DNA from: Rhodocyclaceae bacterium
GTDB taxonomy: Bacteria; Pseudomonadota; Gammaproteobacteria; Burkholderiales; Rhodocyclaceae
NCBI GenBank assembly: GCA_019750575.1
Contig: JAIEOJ010000107.1
Coordinates: forward strand, 1 to 44,131
DNA: 44,131 nt
Direction: 5' to 3'
The translations under genes and the position numbers were made by a program. Shown piece by piece: positions 17,270 to 25,492 of this stretch (positions are counted from its first letter, which is position 1; each line of letters opens with the position of its first letter). The notes under the pieces were generated by a model. It searched no databases, had not been told where the DNA came from, and was given only the letters and a program-made list of their open reading frames with translations.

Positions 17270-18808
17270 ATGTCGGTCATGACATTGCCTGCCAACCTCG
17301 ATCAACTGACTGCGGACGAACTGCGCGAACTGGTGTGCCAGCAAGCGGAAGTCATCACGCGCAATGACCGTGAACTCAACTGGCGGCAGGCCAAGATCGA
17401 CAAGCTGACGCATGAAGTGGCGTACTACAAGCGCCATTATTTCGGCGTCAAGGCAGAACGCCTGCCGGTTGAACAGGGACAACTGTTTGAAGAAACCCTG
17501 GCGGCGGACATGGCGGCGATGACCGAAGAGTTGGCGCAGCTTTCGGAAACGGAAACGAAGCCCAAGGGGCAAGCCAAACGCAAACCCTTGCCGCCGGAAC
17601 TGCCTCGCACCGAGATTCACCACGACCCGGAATCGACGACCTGCGCCTGCGGCTGCCAGATGAAGCGCATTGGTGAAGATGTCGCCGAGAAGCTGGACTA
17701 CACGCCGGGCACTTTTACGGTCGAACGCCATATCCGCGGCAAGTGGGCCTGCGCCCAGTGCGAAACCCTGATGCAGGCGCCGGTACCGGCGCATGTAATC
17801 GACAAGGGCATCCCGACCACGGGCCTGCTCGCTCATGTGCTGATCGCGAAATATCTGGATCACCTGCCGCTGTACCGCCAGGAAGGTATCTTCGGTCGCG
17901 CCGGTTTGCCCATCCCGCAATCGACCCTGGCCCAGTGGGTGGGGCAGATGGGCGTCGCCCTGCAACCGCTGGTCGATGCGCTGAAAGCCGAGATGCTCAC
18001 CTACCCGGTCCTGCATGCTGACGAAACGCCGGTAGCGATGCTCGATCCCGGCGCCGGCAAGACCCACCGGGCTTATCTCTGGTCCTACAGCATCGGCGCC
18101 TTCGAGCCGGTCAAGGCGGTGGTCTATGACTTCGCCGACAGTCGAGCGGGCAAACATGCCCGGGAATTTCTCGGCGACTGGCACGGCACGCTGGTTTGCG
18201 ACGACTACTCGGGGTACAAGGCCCTGATCGCCGACGGCGTGACCGAAGCGGGTTGCATGGCGCATGCGCGCCGGAAATTCTTCGACCTGCATGCCAACAA
18301 CCAGAGCCTGATTGCACAACAGGCGCTGATCTATATTCAGAAGCTCTACCAGGTTGAGCGGGAAGTCGCCGAGCTGAGCCCGGACGAACGGCAACGAATA
18401 CGGCAGGAACAAGCCAAACCGATTCTGGATGAATTCCATGACTGGCTGACCCGGCACCGATTGCAGGTACCGAATGGATCCTCGACGGCCAAAGCGATTG
18501 ATTACAGCCTTAAACGCTGGACGGCGCTCGCCCATTACATCGGCGATGGCCAAGTGCCGATCGACAACAACTGGATCGAAAACCGTATCCGGCCGATTGC
18601 CACGGGCCGGAAGAACTGGCTATTTGCCGGCAGCTTGCGAGCTGGAAAGCGGGCCGCTGCCATCATGAGTCTGATTCAGTCGGCCAAGCTCAATGGCCAC
18701 GATCCCTTCGTCTATCTGAAGGACATCCTGTCTCGCTTGCCGACTCAGCCCAACAGTCGGATCGGCGAATTGCTGCCGCATCGCTGGCTGCCCAATACCT
18801 CAGTCTGA
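17270..18808 (+). CDS. tnpC: IS66 transposase TnpC
   Basis: A 512-aa DDE transposase. A leucine-zipper-like N-terminus (about residues 5-75) is followed by the IS66 zinc-binding segment (CACGCQMKRIGEDVAEKLDY and WACAQCETLM) and the catalytic core with acidic residues in VLHADETPV, LVCDDYSGYKAL and the Glu in NNWIENRIRP. The C-terminus matches the IS66 C domain (PFVYLKDILSRLPTQPNSRI). It is full length and intact. Confidence 0.95.
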   Translation: MSVMTLPANLDQLTADELRELVCQQAEVITRNDRELNWRQAKIDKLTHEVAYYKRHYFGVKAERLPVEQGQLFEETLAADMAAMTEELAQLSETETKPKGQAKRKPLPPELPRTEIHHDPESTTCACGCQMKRIGEDVAEKLDYTPGTFTVERHIRGKWACAQCETLMQAPVPAHVIDKGIPTTGLLAHVLIAKYLDHLPLYRQEGIFGRAGLPIPQSTLAQWVGQMGVALQPLVDALKAEMLTYPVLHADETPVAMLDPGAGKTHRAYLWSYSIGAFEPVKAVVYDFADSRAGKHAREFLGDWHGTLVCDDYSGYKALIADGVTEAGCMAHARRKFFDLHANNQSLIAQQALIYIQKLYQVEREVAELSPDERQRIRQEQAKPILDEFHDWLTRHRLQVPNGSSTAKAIDYSLKRWTALAHYIGDGQVPIDNNWIENRIRPIATGRKNWLFAGSLRAGKRAAAIMSLIQSAKLNGHDPFVYLKDILSRLPTQPNSRIGELLPHRWLPNTSV

Positions 18809-18885
18809 AAAACAAGGTGGGTTCGCCGGGCGCTTACGATCAATCCAACATAGTCCAAGACTGTCGAAAGCAAGCCAATATCTAA

Positions 18886-18906
18886 TGGCATACTAGATGG
18901 CATACT
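18886..18906 (+). repeat. Paired integrase arm-site repeats, right end
   Basis: Two copies of TGGCATACT, 12 bp apart, matching the pair next to the integrase at 10107-10127. They lie between the IS66 element and the right attachment core, the expected position for an arm-type binding region. Confidence 0.6.
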
Positions 18907-18918
18907 GGCAGTGACAAA

Positions 18919-18955
18919 AAACAAAAAAGCCCTGAATAATCAGGGCTTTTTTGTT
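18919..18955. terminator. Bidirectional terminator at the right end of island 1
   Basis: AAAAAAGCCCTGA and TCAGGGCTTTTTT form a symmetric hairpin with A and T runs on both sides. On the minus strand it lies just after the tRNA-Ser 3' end, so island 1 appears to have brought a substitute for the terminator it displaced (9937-9973). Confidence 0.85.
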
Positions 18956-18959
18956 TTAT

Positions 18960-19025
<66 letters not shown>

Positions 19026-19137
19026 AAATTTATTTTCTGTGAATGCTAGTATTGGCATGTGTTCTGTGGCGGTGACATAATTCTAAAATGGGTTTCGGAG
19101 ACAAAACGGAGCCACTTTATTTTTCGGAGCCAATCGA

Positions 19138-20187
19138 ATGGCCACCTTCCAAATGCGCGAAAGCGGGTATGTGCAGGCCCGCGTGAGACGGCGGGGCTAC
19201 CCAGTCCAGAGCAAGACATTTCCCAACAAAACCCTCGCGCAGGAATGGGCGCGTCGAGTCGAGGCTGAAATTGATCGTGGAACGTATGTCTCTGCATCGT
19301 CTGCCGAACGTACAACTATTGGTGATCTGATCAAGGATTTCAAATCCGATTTCGCACCGCTGCACTACCGTGTCAGGGAGGATGAAGGTGAAGCCTGGCG
19401 CTTCCAACTGGACCGGTTAAATGATTTCTTCGGCGATTACAGTATCGCTGCGGTAGATCAAAAGCTTGTTGCCAGTTTCAGGGATTCCAGACTTAAAGGC
19501 AGTTCAGACAGGCGAAAGGTGGGGGAGAGCACGGTCCGAAAGGAACTTTATATGCTGTCCAAATTACTTGGTTACGCGGAAAATGAAAAAGGCATAACGC
19601 TTCCCCGCGGAAATCCGGTCGAAAAAATCCGTAAGCCGAAAGAGAGCGAAGGGCGCGATCGCCGCTTGAGCGAGGATGAATGGAAGAAATTTGAAGCGGA
19701 GTGTCGAAAGAGTCGAAACCCATGGCTTGTTCCGGCAATGACGCTGGCTGTCGAAACAGCGATGCGGCAGGGTGAGTTGCTGGGACTGACCTGGAAATCG
19801 GTGGATACCAAGCGCAAGCTGATTTACCTGACCAAGAAATCCGAGATCAAGAACGAGAAGCCGCGTGCCGTTCCACTTTCTCCGGCAGCTTTGCAGGTTC
19901 TTGAGGGGCTGCCGAAATCTATCAATGGGAAGGTTCTACCGTGCGCAAGGATGACTCTCTATGGCGTTTTCAAAGCAGCCTGTGACAGAGCAAAAATTGT
20001 CGATTTCACTTTTCATGATCTTCGGCATGAAGCCTTGAGTCGCCTGGCAGAGCGAGGTGATTTCAATGTTCTTGAACTAGCTGCCGTGTCAGGCCACAAA
20101 ACACTGCAAATGCTTGAGCGCTACACACACCTGCAGGCTGAACGGCTGGCAGACAAATTGGCGAAGAAGAGGACGAAGCGGGCGTAA
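19138..20187 (+). CDS. Tyrosine integrase of island 2
   Basis: A 349-aa phage-type integrase. An N-terminal strand-rich arm domain (YVQARVRRRGYPVQSKTFPN) is followed by a core-binding domain (about residues 60-165) and a catalytic domain with Arg in ETAMRQGELLGLTW, His-X-X-Arg in FHDLRHEALSRLAER, the second His in VSGHKTLQML and Tyr in ERYTHLQAERLA. The C-terminus is lysine-rich. It is unrelated in detail to the integrase of island 1. Its gene lies immediately beside the truncated tRNA-Ser, which is therefore its likely attachment site. Confidence 0.93.
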   Translation: MATFQMRESGYVQARVRRRGYPVQSKTFPNKTLAQEWARRVEAEIDRGTYVSASSAERTTIGDLIKDFKSDFAPLHYRVREDEGEAWRFQLDRLNDFFGDYSIAAVDQKLVASFRDSRLKGSSDRRKVGESTVRKELYMLSKLLGYAENEKGITLPRGNPVEKIRKPKESEGRDRRLSEDEWKKFEAECRKSRNPWLVPAMTLAVETAMRQGELLGLTWKSVDTKRKLIYLTKKSEIKNEKPRAVPLSPAALQVLEGLPKSINGKVLPCARMTLYGVFKAACDRAKIVDFTFHDLRHEALSRLAERGDFNVLELAAVSGHKTLQMLERYTHLQAERLADKLAKKRTKRA

Positions 20188-20320
20188 ATGGTAGTCCTGA
20201 ATGAATGTCAGGTAGGCTCAAGCCCTCTATCACGAAAATAAGTCAAAAAATTTTGAATTGCGGCAGATTTGTGCGCGTTTCACTGACGGAAGAGCAAGGC
20301 AGTTCTATAGACTCCCGTTC

Positions 20321-20734
20321 ATGGACGCGCTTTCTCTCCTTTTCTGCACATCGGCCACTGAACGACATGCTGAGCTAAAAAGCTGGCTCTGCGTCGCACT
20401 GGCGGCCATGGCGTTCGTAATCGCCGGGGCGGGTGTCGAACTCATCGTGCTCGAGGCCGTATTTGCCCTTGCACTATGCCTGCGTTATGGCGCAGCGATT
20501 GCCGCACGTGGAATCCGCAAAGCCATTAACGTGGCCTGCGCGATCTGCGTGATGGCCCGGATCGAGAGCAGAGAAATACTGACCCTCATGGCTGGCATCA
20601 ACTACGTGACAATGCTCACTGCTTGCCGGCGCTCCTTGGAAAGCCTGCAGGCCTGCTTCGCATCACTCGGGCTACCCCACGTCTGTCTGTCTTCGCGCCT
20701 GCTCCCGCTGCCCGTCTTGACTGCCCGGCAATAA
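20321..20734 (+). CDS. Small hydrophobic protein, unknown
   Basis: A 137-aa protein that I do not recognise. It begins MDALSLLF and contains two hydrophobic stretches (WLCVALAAMAFVIAGAGVELIVL; EAVFALALCLRYGAAIAA), so it may sit in the membrane, followed by a cysteine-containing helical part. An upstream TTG in the same frame is less likely. The ribosome-binding site is weak. It lies between the integrase and the replication/partition genes and could be an element-specific accessory protein. Confidence 0.45.
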   Translation: MDALSLLFCTSATERHAELKSWLCVALAAMAFVIAGAGVELIVLEAVFALALCLRYGAAIAARGIRKAINVACAICVMARIESREILTLMAGINYVTMLTACRRSLESLQACFASLGLPHVCLSSRLLPLPVLTARQ

Positions 20735-20837
20735 GCCTGGCGCGACGCACAGTCCAACCGCGGGAGCTGCCCGCTGACCGTCCAGGCTGACGGGCTCAAA
20801 CCAAAGCATGTCTCCCGCGCTTTCATTGGAGACAAAC

Positions 20838-21146
20838 ATGAACACAATCGATTTCGGCGGTCGCCTGGCCATCCATCCAGGCGAAGCCTTGTACCTCGTC
20901 GGCTACAGCCGCACCCTGCAGGGCGCCAAGAAAACCGCCCGCAACCTTATCTATCGCAATGCCTATCCATTGCCGTTGACGATCGTCGCCGGCCACCAGC
21001 GCGTCCTTGTGCGTGACCTGATGCGACTCACCGGCAACGAGGAGTCGGTTTCCCTGGCGGCCGTTGCGCCGCCCACCCCAAAACGGCGCGGCCCGGGCCG
21101 GCCGCGCAAAATGGCGCAATCCTCGGGAGCGAGCCATGAGCAATGA
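20838..21146 (+). CDS. Small DNA-binding protein with AT-hook tail
   Basis: A 102-aa protein with a compact N-terminal domain (LAIHPGEALYLVGYSRTLQG; TIVAGHQRVLVRDLMRLTG), reminiscent of PrtN/AlpA-like small regulators, and a C-terminal AT-hook core KRRGPGRPRK that would bind the minor groove of AT-rich DNA. GGAGA lies 8 nt before the ATG. Its end overlaps the next gene by 11 bp, indicating an operon with the replication-like and ParA genes. A regulatory role for the element is inferred. Confidence 0.65.
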   Translation: MNTIDFGGRLAIHPGEALYLVGYSRTLQGAKKTARNLIYRNAYPLPLTIVAGHQRVLVRDLMRLTGNEESVSLAAVAPPTPKRRGPGRPRKMAQSSGASHEQ

Positions 21147-21978
21147 TCCCGTCAAAATCCTCAAGCGACGTGCTTGGTCATCCGTGCCGGATGATCTCCT
21201 GCAAGACCAGCGGATCAGTCTCAAGGCTCGTGCCGTCATGGCTTGGATTATCGGACGACCGCCCAACTGGATTCTCTACATCCGGCATATGCAGCACATC
21301 ATAGGCATGACTGAGGCCATGTGGAAATCAATCCGCAAAGAACTCGAAAATGTCGGGTACTACAAGCAAGAGCGGGTGCAATTGGCAACCGGCAAGATCT
21401 ATTGGGAAAAGAGTTTTACCGACGAACCCATGCAACCAACCCCGAGTTCGCCACCGATGGAAAAAACCATCGGTGGTGAATCCTATGGTGGTTTTGCCAG
21501 CGGTGGCGAAGTCTGGGATATACCACCTATACATAAGCAGAGGAAGTTACCACCACCACCTACCTCCTCCAGAAAACAGGTCATATCAGAATCAACACCA
21601 CAGCAGGTGGTGGTGGATCTTGAAGAATTGATCGAAGCCGCCTACTGGCAGGCTATGAAGGCCGACAAGCTGATCGCCAATCCTTCGGCATGGCGGGCCA
21701 GCATCAGAAAACGTATTCAAGAAAATGGCCCCAGCGCGGAGGATCTGTCCTGCCTTGAGGATTGGCGCGCATTCCTCAAGGCCAAGGAACGTCGACAAGC
21801 CGAAGTAGCCGAGAAAGCTGCCCAGGCAGCACAACCCGTGGCTGATCGGGAATCCGCCAGGGAACGCGCGAGCAACCTGAGCCGTTCCTTTGGCAGATCG
21901 GCATCACGCCGGAAAAATCCCGGCAACGGTGAAACAACGGCAAACCAGCCCCACGATGACGGAGAAATACCATCATGA
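21136..21978 (+). CDS. wHTH replication-initiator-like protein
   Basis: A 280-aa protein. The N-terminal about 95 residues form a winged-helix domain of the type seen in phage and ICE replisome organisers and DnaD-like proteins (DQRISLKARAVMAWIIGRP; IIGMTEAMWKSIRKELENVG). A disordered Pro/Ser-rich linker follows, then a helical C-terminal part (DLEELIEAAYWQAMKADKLI; NPSAWRASIRKRIQENGP) resembling the C-terminal region of element-encoded helicase loaders, and a basic tail. The stop overlaps the parA start (ATGA). Its position just upstream of ParA suggests a role in replicating the excised island. Confidence 0.65.
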   Translation: MSNDPVKILKRRAWSSVPDDLLQDQRISLKARAVMAWIIGRPPNWILYIRHMQHIIGMTEAMWKSIRKELENVGYYKQERVQLATGKIYWEKSFTDEPMQPTPSSPPMEKTIGGESYGGFASGGEVWDIPPIHKQRKLPPPPTSSRKQVISESTPQQVVVDLEELIEAAYWQAMKADKLIANPSAWRASIRKRIQENGPSAEDLSCLEDWRAFLKAKERRQAEVAEKAAQAAQPVADRESARERASNLSRSFGRSASRRKNPGNGETTANQPHDDGEIPS

Positions 21979-22634
21979 TTCTGGCAATCCTCAATACCAA
22001 GGGTGGCGTCGGCAAGACCACCACAGCACTCAACCTGGCCATCGCCTGCAAGCTGCATGGCCGTGATGTCTTGGCTGTCGATGGCGACCGGCAGGGCACC
22101 TTGATGGCAGCCTTTTCCGGCCGTGAAGTGGAACCGAAGATTCCCTGCGTCCATTACCCCGATGGTCAGGCATTGCGCCAGCAGGTGAATCTGGCCAGAG
22201 AGCGCTATACCGACATCGTCATCGATGCCGGAGGGCGGGATTCCACGGCGCTGCGTGCGGCCCTGATGTTGGCCGATCATGTGTTGATCCCACTGCAGCC
22301 GAGATCCTTCGACCTCTGGGCGCTGAACGACATGACTGGCCTGCTGGCGCAAGCACGAGCTACCCGTGACATCTCGGCCTCCGTGTTCCTCTGCATGGCC
22401 GATCCGACTGGCAGGGACAATGCCGAGACGGCTGGATCGTTGCCGCCCGGTGTGGGCTATGTCGATGCGCCGGTGATTCGTCGCAAGGCCGTTGCGATGC
22501 TGGCGGCCTTGGGCTGTTCGATCCTCGAATATCCGAGCCGCGACGAGAAAGCTGCCCATGAATACCGCTGCCTGGCCGCTGCGGTATTCGGTTGGCCGAA
22601 CAGTGAAATCTGCGGCGAAACGACGGAAGGATGA
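21975..22634 (+). CDS. parA: ParA-family partition ATPase
   Basis: A 219-aa deviant-Walker ATPase. The P-loop is KGGVGKTTTALNLA at residues 9-22, the Walker A' region is VLAVDGDRQGT, and Walker B is DIVIDAGGRDS. It is short, lacking an N-terminal DNA-binding domain, like the ParA/VirC1-type proteins of integrative elements and small plasmids. It would maintain the element or help its transfer. It is translationally coupled to the upstream replication-like gene and followed 10 nt later by a small RHH-like gene. Confidence 0.88.
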   Translation: MILAILNTKGGVGKTTTALNLAIACKLHGRDVLAVDGDRQGTLMAAFSGREVEPKIPCVHYPDGQALRQQVNLARERYTDIVIDAGGRDSTALRAALMLADHVLIPLQPRSFDLWALNDMTGLLAQARATRDISASVFLCMADPTGRDNAETAGSLPPGVGYVDAPVIRRKAVAMLAALGCSILEYPSRDEKAAHEYRCLAAAVFGWPNSEICGETTEG

Positions 22635-22644
22635 CGGTGAACCG

Positions 22645-22869
22645 ATGGCGAAACTACGGAAACCTGATGTATCGCCTCTGCAGGCCGACATCGACGATTT
22701 CATCGATCAGGCCCCGGATGGCAGGAAGTCGCCCAAGCGGACGGAAAGGAAGTACTCCATCACTGTGTCGATTGCTCCGGCCGTTCTGGAGCGGCTGGAT
22801 GACTGGGCCAGAGGCAGGGGAATCAGTCGGGCGGCGGCGATTGCTGTTGCGGTGGCGAAGTTGAAATAG
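22645..22869 (+). CDS. Small ribbon-helix-helix protein, likely ParB/ParG-like partner
   Basis: A 74-aa protein with a charged, probably flexible N-terminus (about residues 1-38) and a C-terminal ribbon-helix-helix-like region (KYSITVSIAPAVLERLDDWA, then SRAAAIAVAVAKL). A small RHH gene directly after a short parA commonly encodes the centromere-binding partner. No set of iterons is obvious nearby. Alternatively, an antitoxin-like regulator. Confidence 0.7.
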   Translation: MAKLRKPDVSPLQADIDDFIDQAPDGRKSPKRTERKYSITVSIAPAVLERLDDWARGRGISRAAAIAVAVAKLK

Positions 22870-22918
22870 ATCGCTTTGGCGTTAAGCAGGCATGGTTGAT
22901 TCGGATAGATTTGATATG

Positions 22919-22935
22919 TACGGCTAACTGCCGTA
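22919..22935. promoter_or_regulatory. Operator-like palindrome before the DUF1778-GNAT pair
   Basis: TACGGC, a 5-nt spacer and GCCGTA form a perfect inverted repeat 24 bp before the antitoxin start, immediately ahead of AAGGAGG. This is where RHH antitoxins normally bind to repress their own operon. Confidence 0.6.
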
Positions 22936-22959
22936 TGATCGATTAAGGAGGATCATGCC

Positions 22960-23241
22960 ATGTCGGCAAGCGCTGCCACAGCCCGTCTCGAAGCCAGAAT
23001 CAGTACCGACCTCCACGCAATGCTCAAGCGTGCGGCGGAGATACAGGGACGCACCATGACTGACTTTGTCGTATCTGCCGTTCAACTCGCGGCTCAGGAA
23101 GCCATCGAAAAGGCGGAAGTCATTCGTTTGTCGCTAGCTGATCAGGAATGTTTTGCTCAAGCACTACTCTCGCCGCTACGTCCTAAACCGGCCTTGAAAC
23201 GTGCGTTTGCGCGGCGGCGCAAACTGATTAGTGCCGAGTGA
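22960..23241 (+). CDS. DUF1778 (TacA-type) antitoxin
   Basis: A 93-aa antitoxin with an N-terminal ribbon-helix-helix (ARLEARISTDLHAMLKRAAE; RTMTDFVVSAVQLAAQEAIE) and a C-terminal tail that would wrap the toxin (LSLADQECFAQALLSPLRPK). It neutralises the GNAT toxin encoded in the overlapping next gene and probably represses the operon through the palindrome at 22919. An excellent ribosome-binding site (AAGGAGG) precedes it. Confidence 0.88.
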   Translation: MSASAATARLEARISTDLHAMLKRAAEIQGRTMTDFVVSAVQLAAQEAIEKAEVIRLSLADQECFAQALLSPLRPKPALKRAFARRRKLISAE

Positions 23242-23732
23242 GCAAGGCTCCGTTTCGGATCGCGTTACTCAATGCCCAGCATGATCACTCGGCATTCAAC
23301 AGTGGTTCCAAGCCCCTGGATAGCTATTTGAGGCAGCAAGTCACACAGGATAGCCGGCGCCGCATAACAGCCTGCTTCGTCGCGCTTGATGCCTATAACA
23401 GAATTGCTGGTTACTACACGCTGGCATCGGCCAGCATGCTGTTGTCAGAATTGCCTGCCGACATCGTCAAAAAGCTTCCTCGATATCCCTCGGTCCCGAC
23501 GGTTCGGTTAGGCCGGTTGGCGGTCGATCAGAGTTTTCAGGGGCAAGGGCTTGGCGGCGCATTGTTGGCCGACGCCCTTGATCGAGCTATTCGCTCGGAA
23601 ATTGCTGCCAACGCGATGGTGGTGAATGCCAAGGATGACCGTGCTGCAATGTTCTATCACCACCATGGGTTCATTATTTTGCCGACGGCGAAAATGACTT
23701 TGTTTTTACCATTGGCGTCCGTGCCGAAGTAG
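23238..23732 (+). CDS. GNAT acetyltransferase toxin (TacT-like)
   Basis: A 164-aa GNAT-fold enzyme with the acetyl-CoA binding loop QGQGLGGALLADAL (about residues 96-110), the preceding strand VRLGRLAVD and the C-terminal MFYHHHGF. TacT-type toxins acetylate the amino group of aminoacyl-tRNA and block translation; the catalytic tyrosine probably lies in AMFYHHHGF. It starts at a GTG overlapping the antitoxin stop (GTGA), typical of these pairs. It would stabilise the island. Confidence 0.88.
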   Translation: MSKAPFRIALLNAQHDHSAFNSGSKPLDSYLRQQVTQDSRRRITACFVALDAYNRIAGYYTLASASMLLSELPADIVKKLPRYPSVPTVRLGRLAVDQSFQGQGLGGALLADALDRAIRSEIAANAMVVNAKDDRAAMFYHHHGFIILPTAKMTLFLPLASVPK

Positions 23733-23790
23733 ATTTCCCTTCACTTGCACATCTGCCGCTTAAAGCAGACCATATCGTCACTACGCATGA

Positions 23791-23834
23791 AATAACAGAC
23801 AGACTGATTGATTTCAGCTAACTTGTCTGTTATT
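23791..23834. promoter_or_regulatory. Operator-like inverted repeat before hipBA
   Basis: AATAACAGACA and TGTCTGTTATT are perfect 11-bp inverted arms separated by 22 bp (two helical turns), ending 39 bp before the hipB start. A HipB dimer-of-dimers site is the natural interpretation. Confidence 0.65.
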
Positions 23835-23873
23835 GTAGGCGCAAAGCCATTAGCGTCAGATTAAATAGACAAA

Positions 23874-24215
23874 ATGAAGGTCGACCAAAATTCAGCAATG
23901 CCACTCGCGCTCAAGGTGCAACTGGCGGAGCTTGGCTCACGGTTGAGCAAGGCTCGCGTCGCCCGTCGTGTGCGGCAATCTGAGGCGGCTAGCCGGGCTG
24001 GCATTTCCCGGGCAACGGCATCTTTGATTGAAAACGGTTCGGCATCTGTTTCCATCGGTCAGGTGGTGAGGTATCTGGATGCGATTGCTCCGGGCAAGAC
24101 CTTGGTTTCGCTTATGACGGCCGATGACCCCGCCGTGCTGGCGATGGAGCATGAAAGCCTGCCCAAGCGCGCACGAACGCTCTCCCAAGCAGAACTGAAA
24201 GAACTGGATTTCTGA
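23874..24215 (+). CDS. hipB: HipB-like XRE antitoxin
   Basis: A 113-aa helix-turn-helix protein (RLSKARVARRVRQSEAASRA; ISRATASLIENG; SIGQVVRYLDAI) encoded directly upstream of hipA with a 1-nt stop/start overlap. It would bind and inhibit the HipA kinase and repress the operon from the 11-bp inverted repeat upstream. The charged C-terminus (LPKRARTLSQAELKELDF) is longer than in E. coli HipB. Confidence 0.88.
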   Translation: MKVDQNSAMPLALKVQLAELGSRLSKARVARRVRQSEAASRAGISRATASLIENGSASVSIGQVVRYLDAIAPGKTLVSLMTADDPAVLAMEHESLPKRARTLSQAELKELDF

Positions 24216-25492
24216 TGGCCACTACGCTTGCCGTATTTGCCCATCTGGATGATCGCTTTGTTCCTGCAGGGCTGCTGACCATGGCAGAAACGGGCACCGA
24301 GGTGCTGACCTCAGATTTCAGGTATGGAACGCTCTATCTTGATCGTCCGCAAGCCGTTGAAATTGATCCCGTCAGTTTGTCTATCGCGGATCGCGCCGCT
24401 GTGCGCGGCAAGGAGCTTCGTCCCGTCGAAGGATTGACCCTGTTCGGGGGGATTCGTGACGCCGCCCCTGATGCCTGGGGTCGGCGTGTGATCGAATCCC
24501 GCTTGAAGGCACCACCGAATGGCCTGCCGGAATCGACCTATCTGCTGGAGGCAGGAAGCCAACGTGTGGGTGCGCTGGATATTCGTCGCTCGCTCGATGC
24601 TTCCCCTGTGTTGGTGCGCAACAGCATTCATCGACTGGAATACCTGATGGAGGCGGCGGATCGCATTGAGCAAGGTTTGCCGATACCTGCACAGTTGGAA
24701 GATATCTTTCTCGCGGGTAGCCAATTAGGCGGCATGCGCCCCAAGGCTGGCGTGGAGGATGATGCCGGCGTGCTCTGGTTAGCAAAGTTCCGTTCTCATG
24801 GCGAGCGGATCAACGTACCTGCCATTGAGTCTGCCACCTTGCAGTTGGCCGATGCAGCGGGCCTGGATGTTCCATCCGTGAAGACAGAGACGATCGGCGG
24901 CAAGACCGTCATGCTGATTCAGCGCTTCGATCGTAGCTTGGTGGGTGGTGTGCAGCATCGGCATCACATGGTCAGTGCCCTGACGATGCTGGGCTGCCAC
25001 GAATCGCAGTCGCGCGATAAAAGCTACGCCGACATTGCCGATGTGATTCGCGCCCGAACGGACGAGCAATCCATCAAGCCTGGCTGTCGCGAACTCTTTG
25101 GCAGGATGGTGTTCAACATCTTTGTCACCAACGACGACGATCATCTACGCAACCATGCATTCCTTTGGGATGCGGAGACGCGTTCATGGCGGCTATCGCC
25201 CTTGTACGATGTGATGCCGCGCTCAATGCTGGCAACTGAGCGCCATCTGCATCTCTGTGTCGGCCAAAAGGGACGACTGGCGACGCTGGATAACGCGCTG
25301 TCCGGTTATGCCCGGTTCGGTATCACACGGCAGGACGCACTGGAAATCATCGATCGGGTCTGGCGTGTCGTACGCGAATGGCGGGTTCGCTTCGAAAGCT
25401 ATGGTGTCGTGGGCCGCGAAATTGAGGCTATCGCATCGGCCTTTCGACATCTCGATGAGGTGGCATCTACGGATCTGAAAAAAATGTTGTAA
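24215..25492 (+). CDS. hipA: HipA-like serine/threonine kinase toxin
   Basis: A 425-aa HipA-family kinase. The N-terminal domain (about residues 1-110, ending LTLFGGIRDAAPDAWGRRVI) is followed by the kinase core with a Gly-rich loop GSQLGGMRPKAGV, a Lys in LWLAKF, VMLIQRFDRS, the catalytic loop NIFVTNDDDHLRNHAFLWD and the metal-binding LSPLYDVMPRS. E. coli HipA phosphorylates glutamyl-tRNA synthetase; whether this homologue shares that target is unknown. It is full length and intact, and serves as a maintenance or defence module of island 2. Confidence 0.92.
   Translation: MATTLAVFAHLDDRFVPAGLLTMAETGTEVLTSDFRYGTLYLDRPQAVEIDPVSLSIADRAAVRGKELRPVEGLTLFGGIRDAAPDAWGRRVIESRLKAPPNGLPESTYLLEAGSQRVGALDIRRSLDASPVLVRNSIHRLEYLMEAADRIEQGLPIPAQLEDIFLAGSQLGGMRPKAGVEDDAGVLWLAKFRSHGERINVPAIESATLQLADAAGLDVPSVKTETIGGKTVMLIQRFDRSLVGGVQHRHHMVSALTMLGCHESQSRDKSYADIADVIRARTDEQSIKPGCRELFGRMVFNIFVTNDDDHLRNHAFLWDAETRSWRLSPLYDVMPRSMLATERHLHLCVGQKGRLATLDNALSGYARFGITRQDALEIIDRVWRVVREWRVRFESYGVVGREIEAIASAFRHLDEVASTDLKKML

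Larger units (their letters stand above)
16434..18837 (+). mobile_element. Complete IS66-family insertion sequence
   Basis: The element begins GTAAGCGCCCGGCCAACCCA and ends with the inverted copy (18 of the first 20 bp conserved or better). It carries the three-gene tnpA-tnpB-tnpC set. The 8-bp sequence GATCAATC flanks it on both sides (16426-16433 and 18838-18845), a perfect target duplication and the size typical of IS66. All three genes are open, so it may still be active. It sits near the right end of island 1. Confidence 0.95.

Noticed and set aside
17246-18553. Antisense frame inside the IS66 transposase
   Set aside because: Shadow of tnpC, with no motifs.
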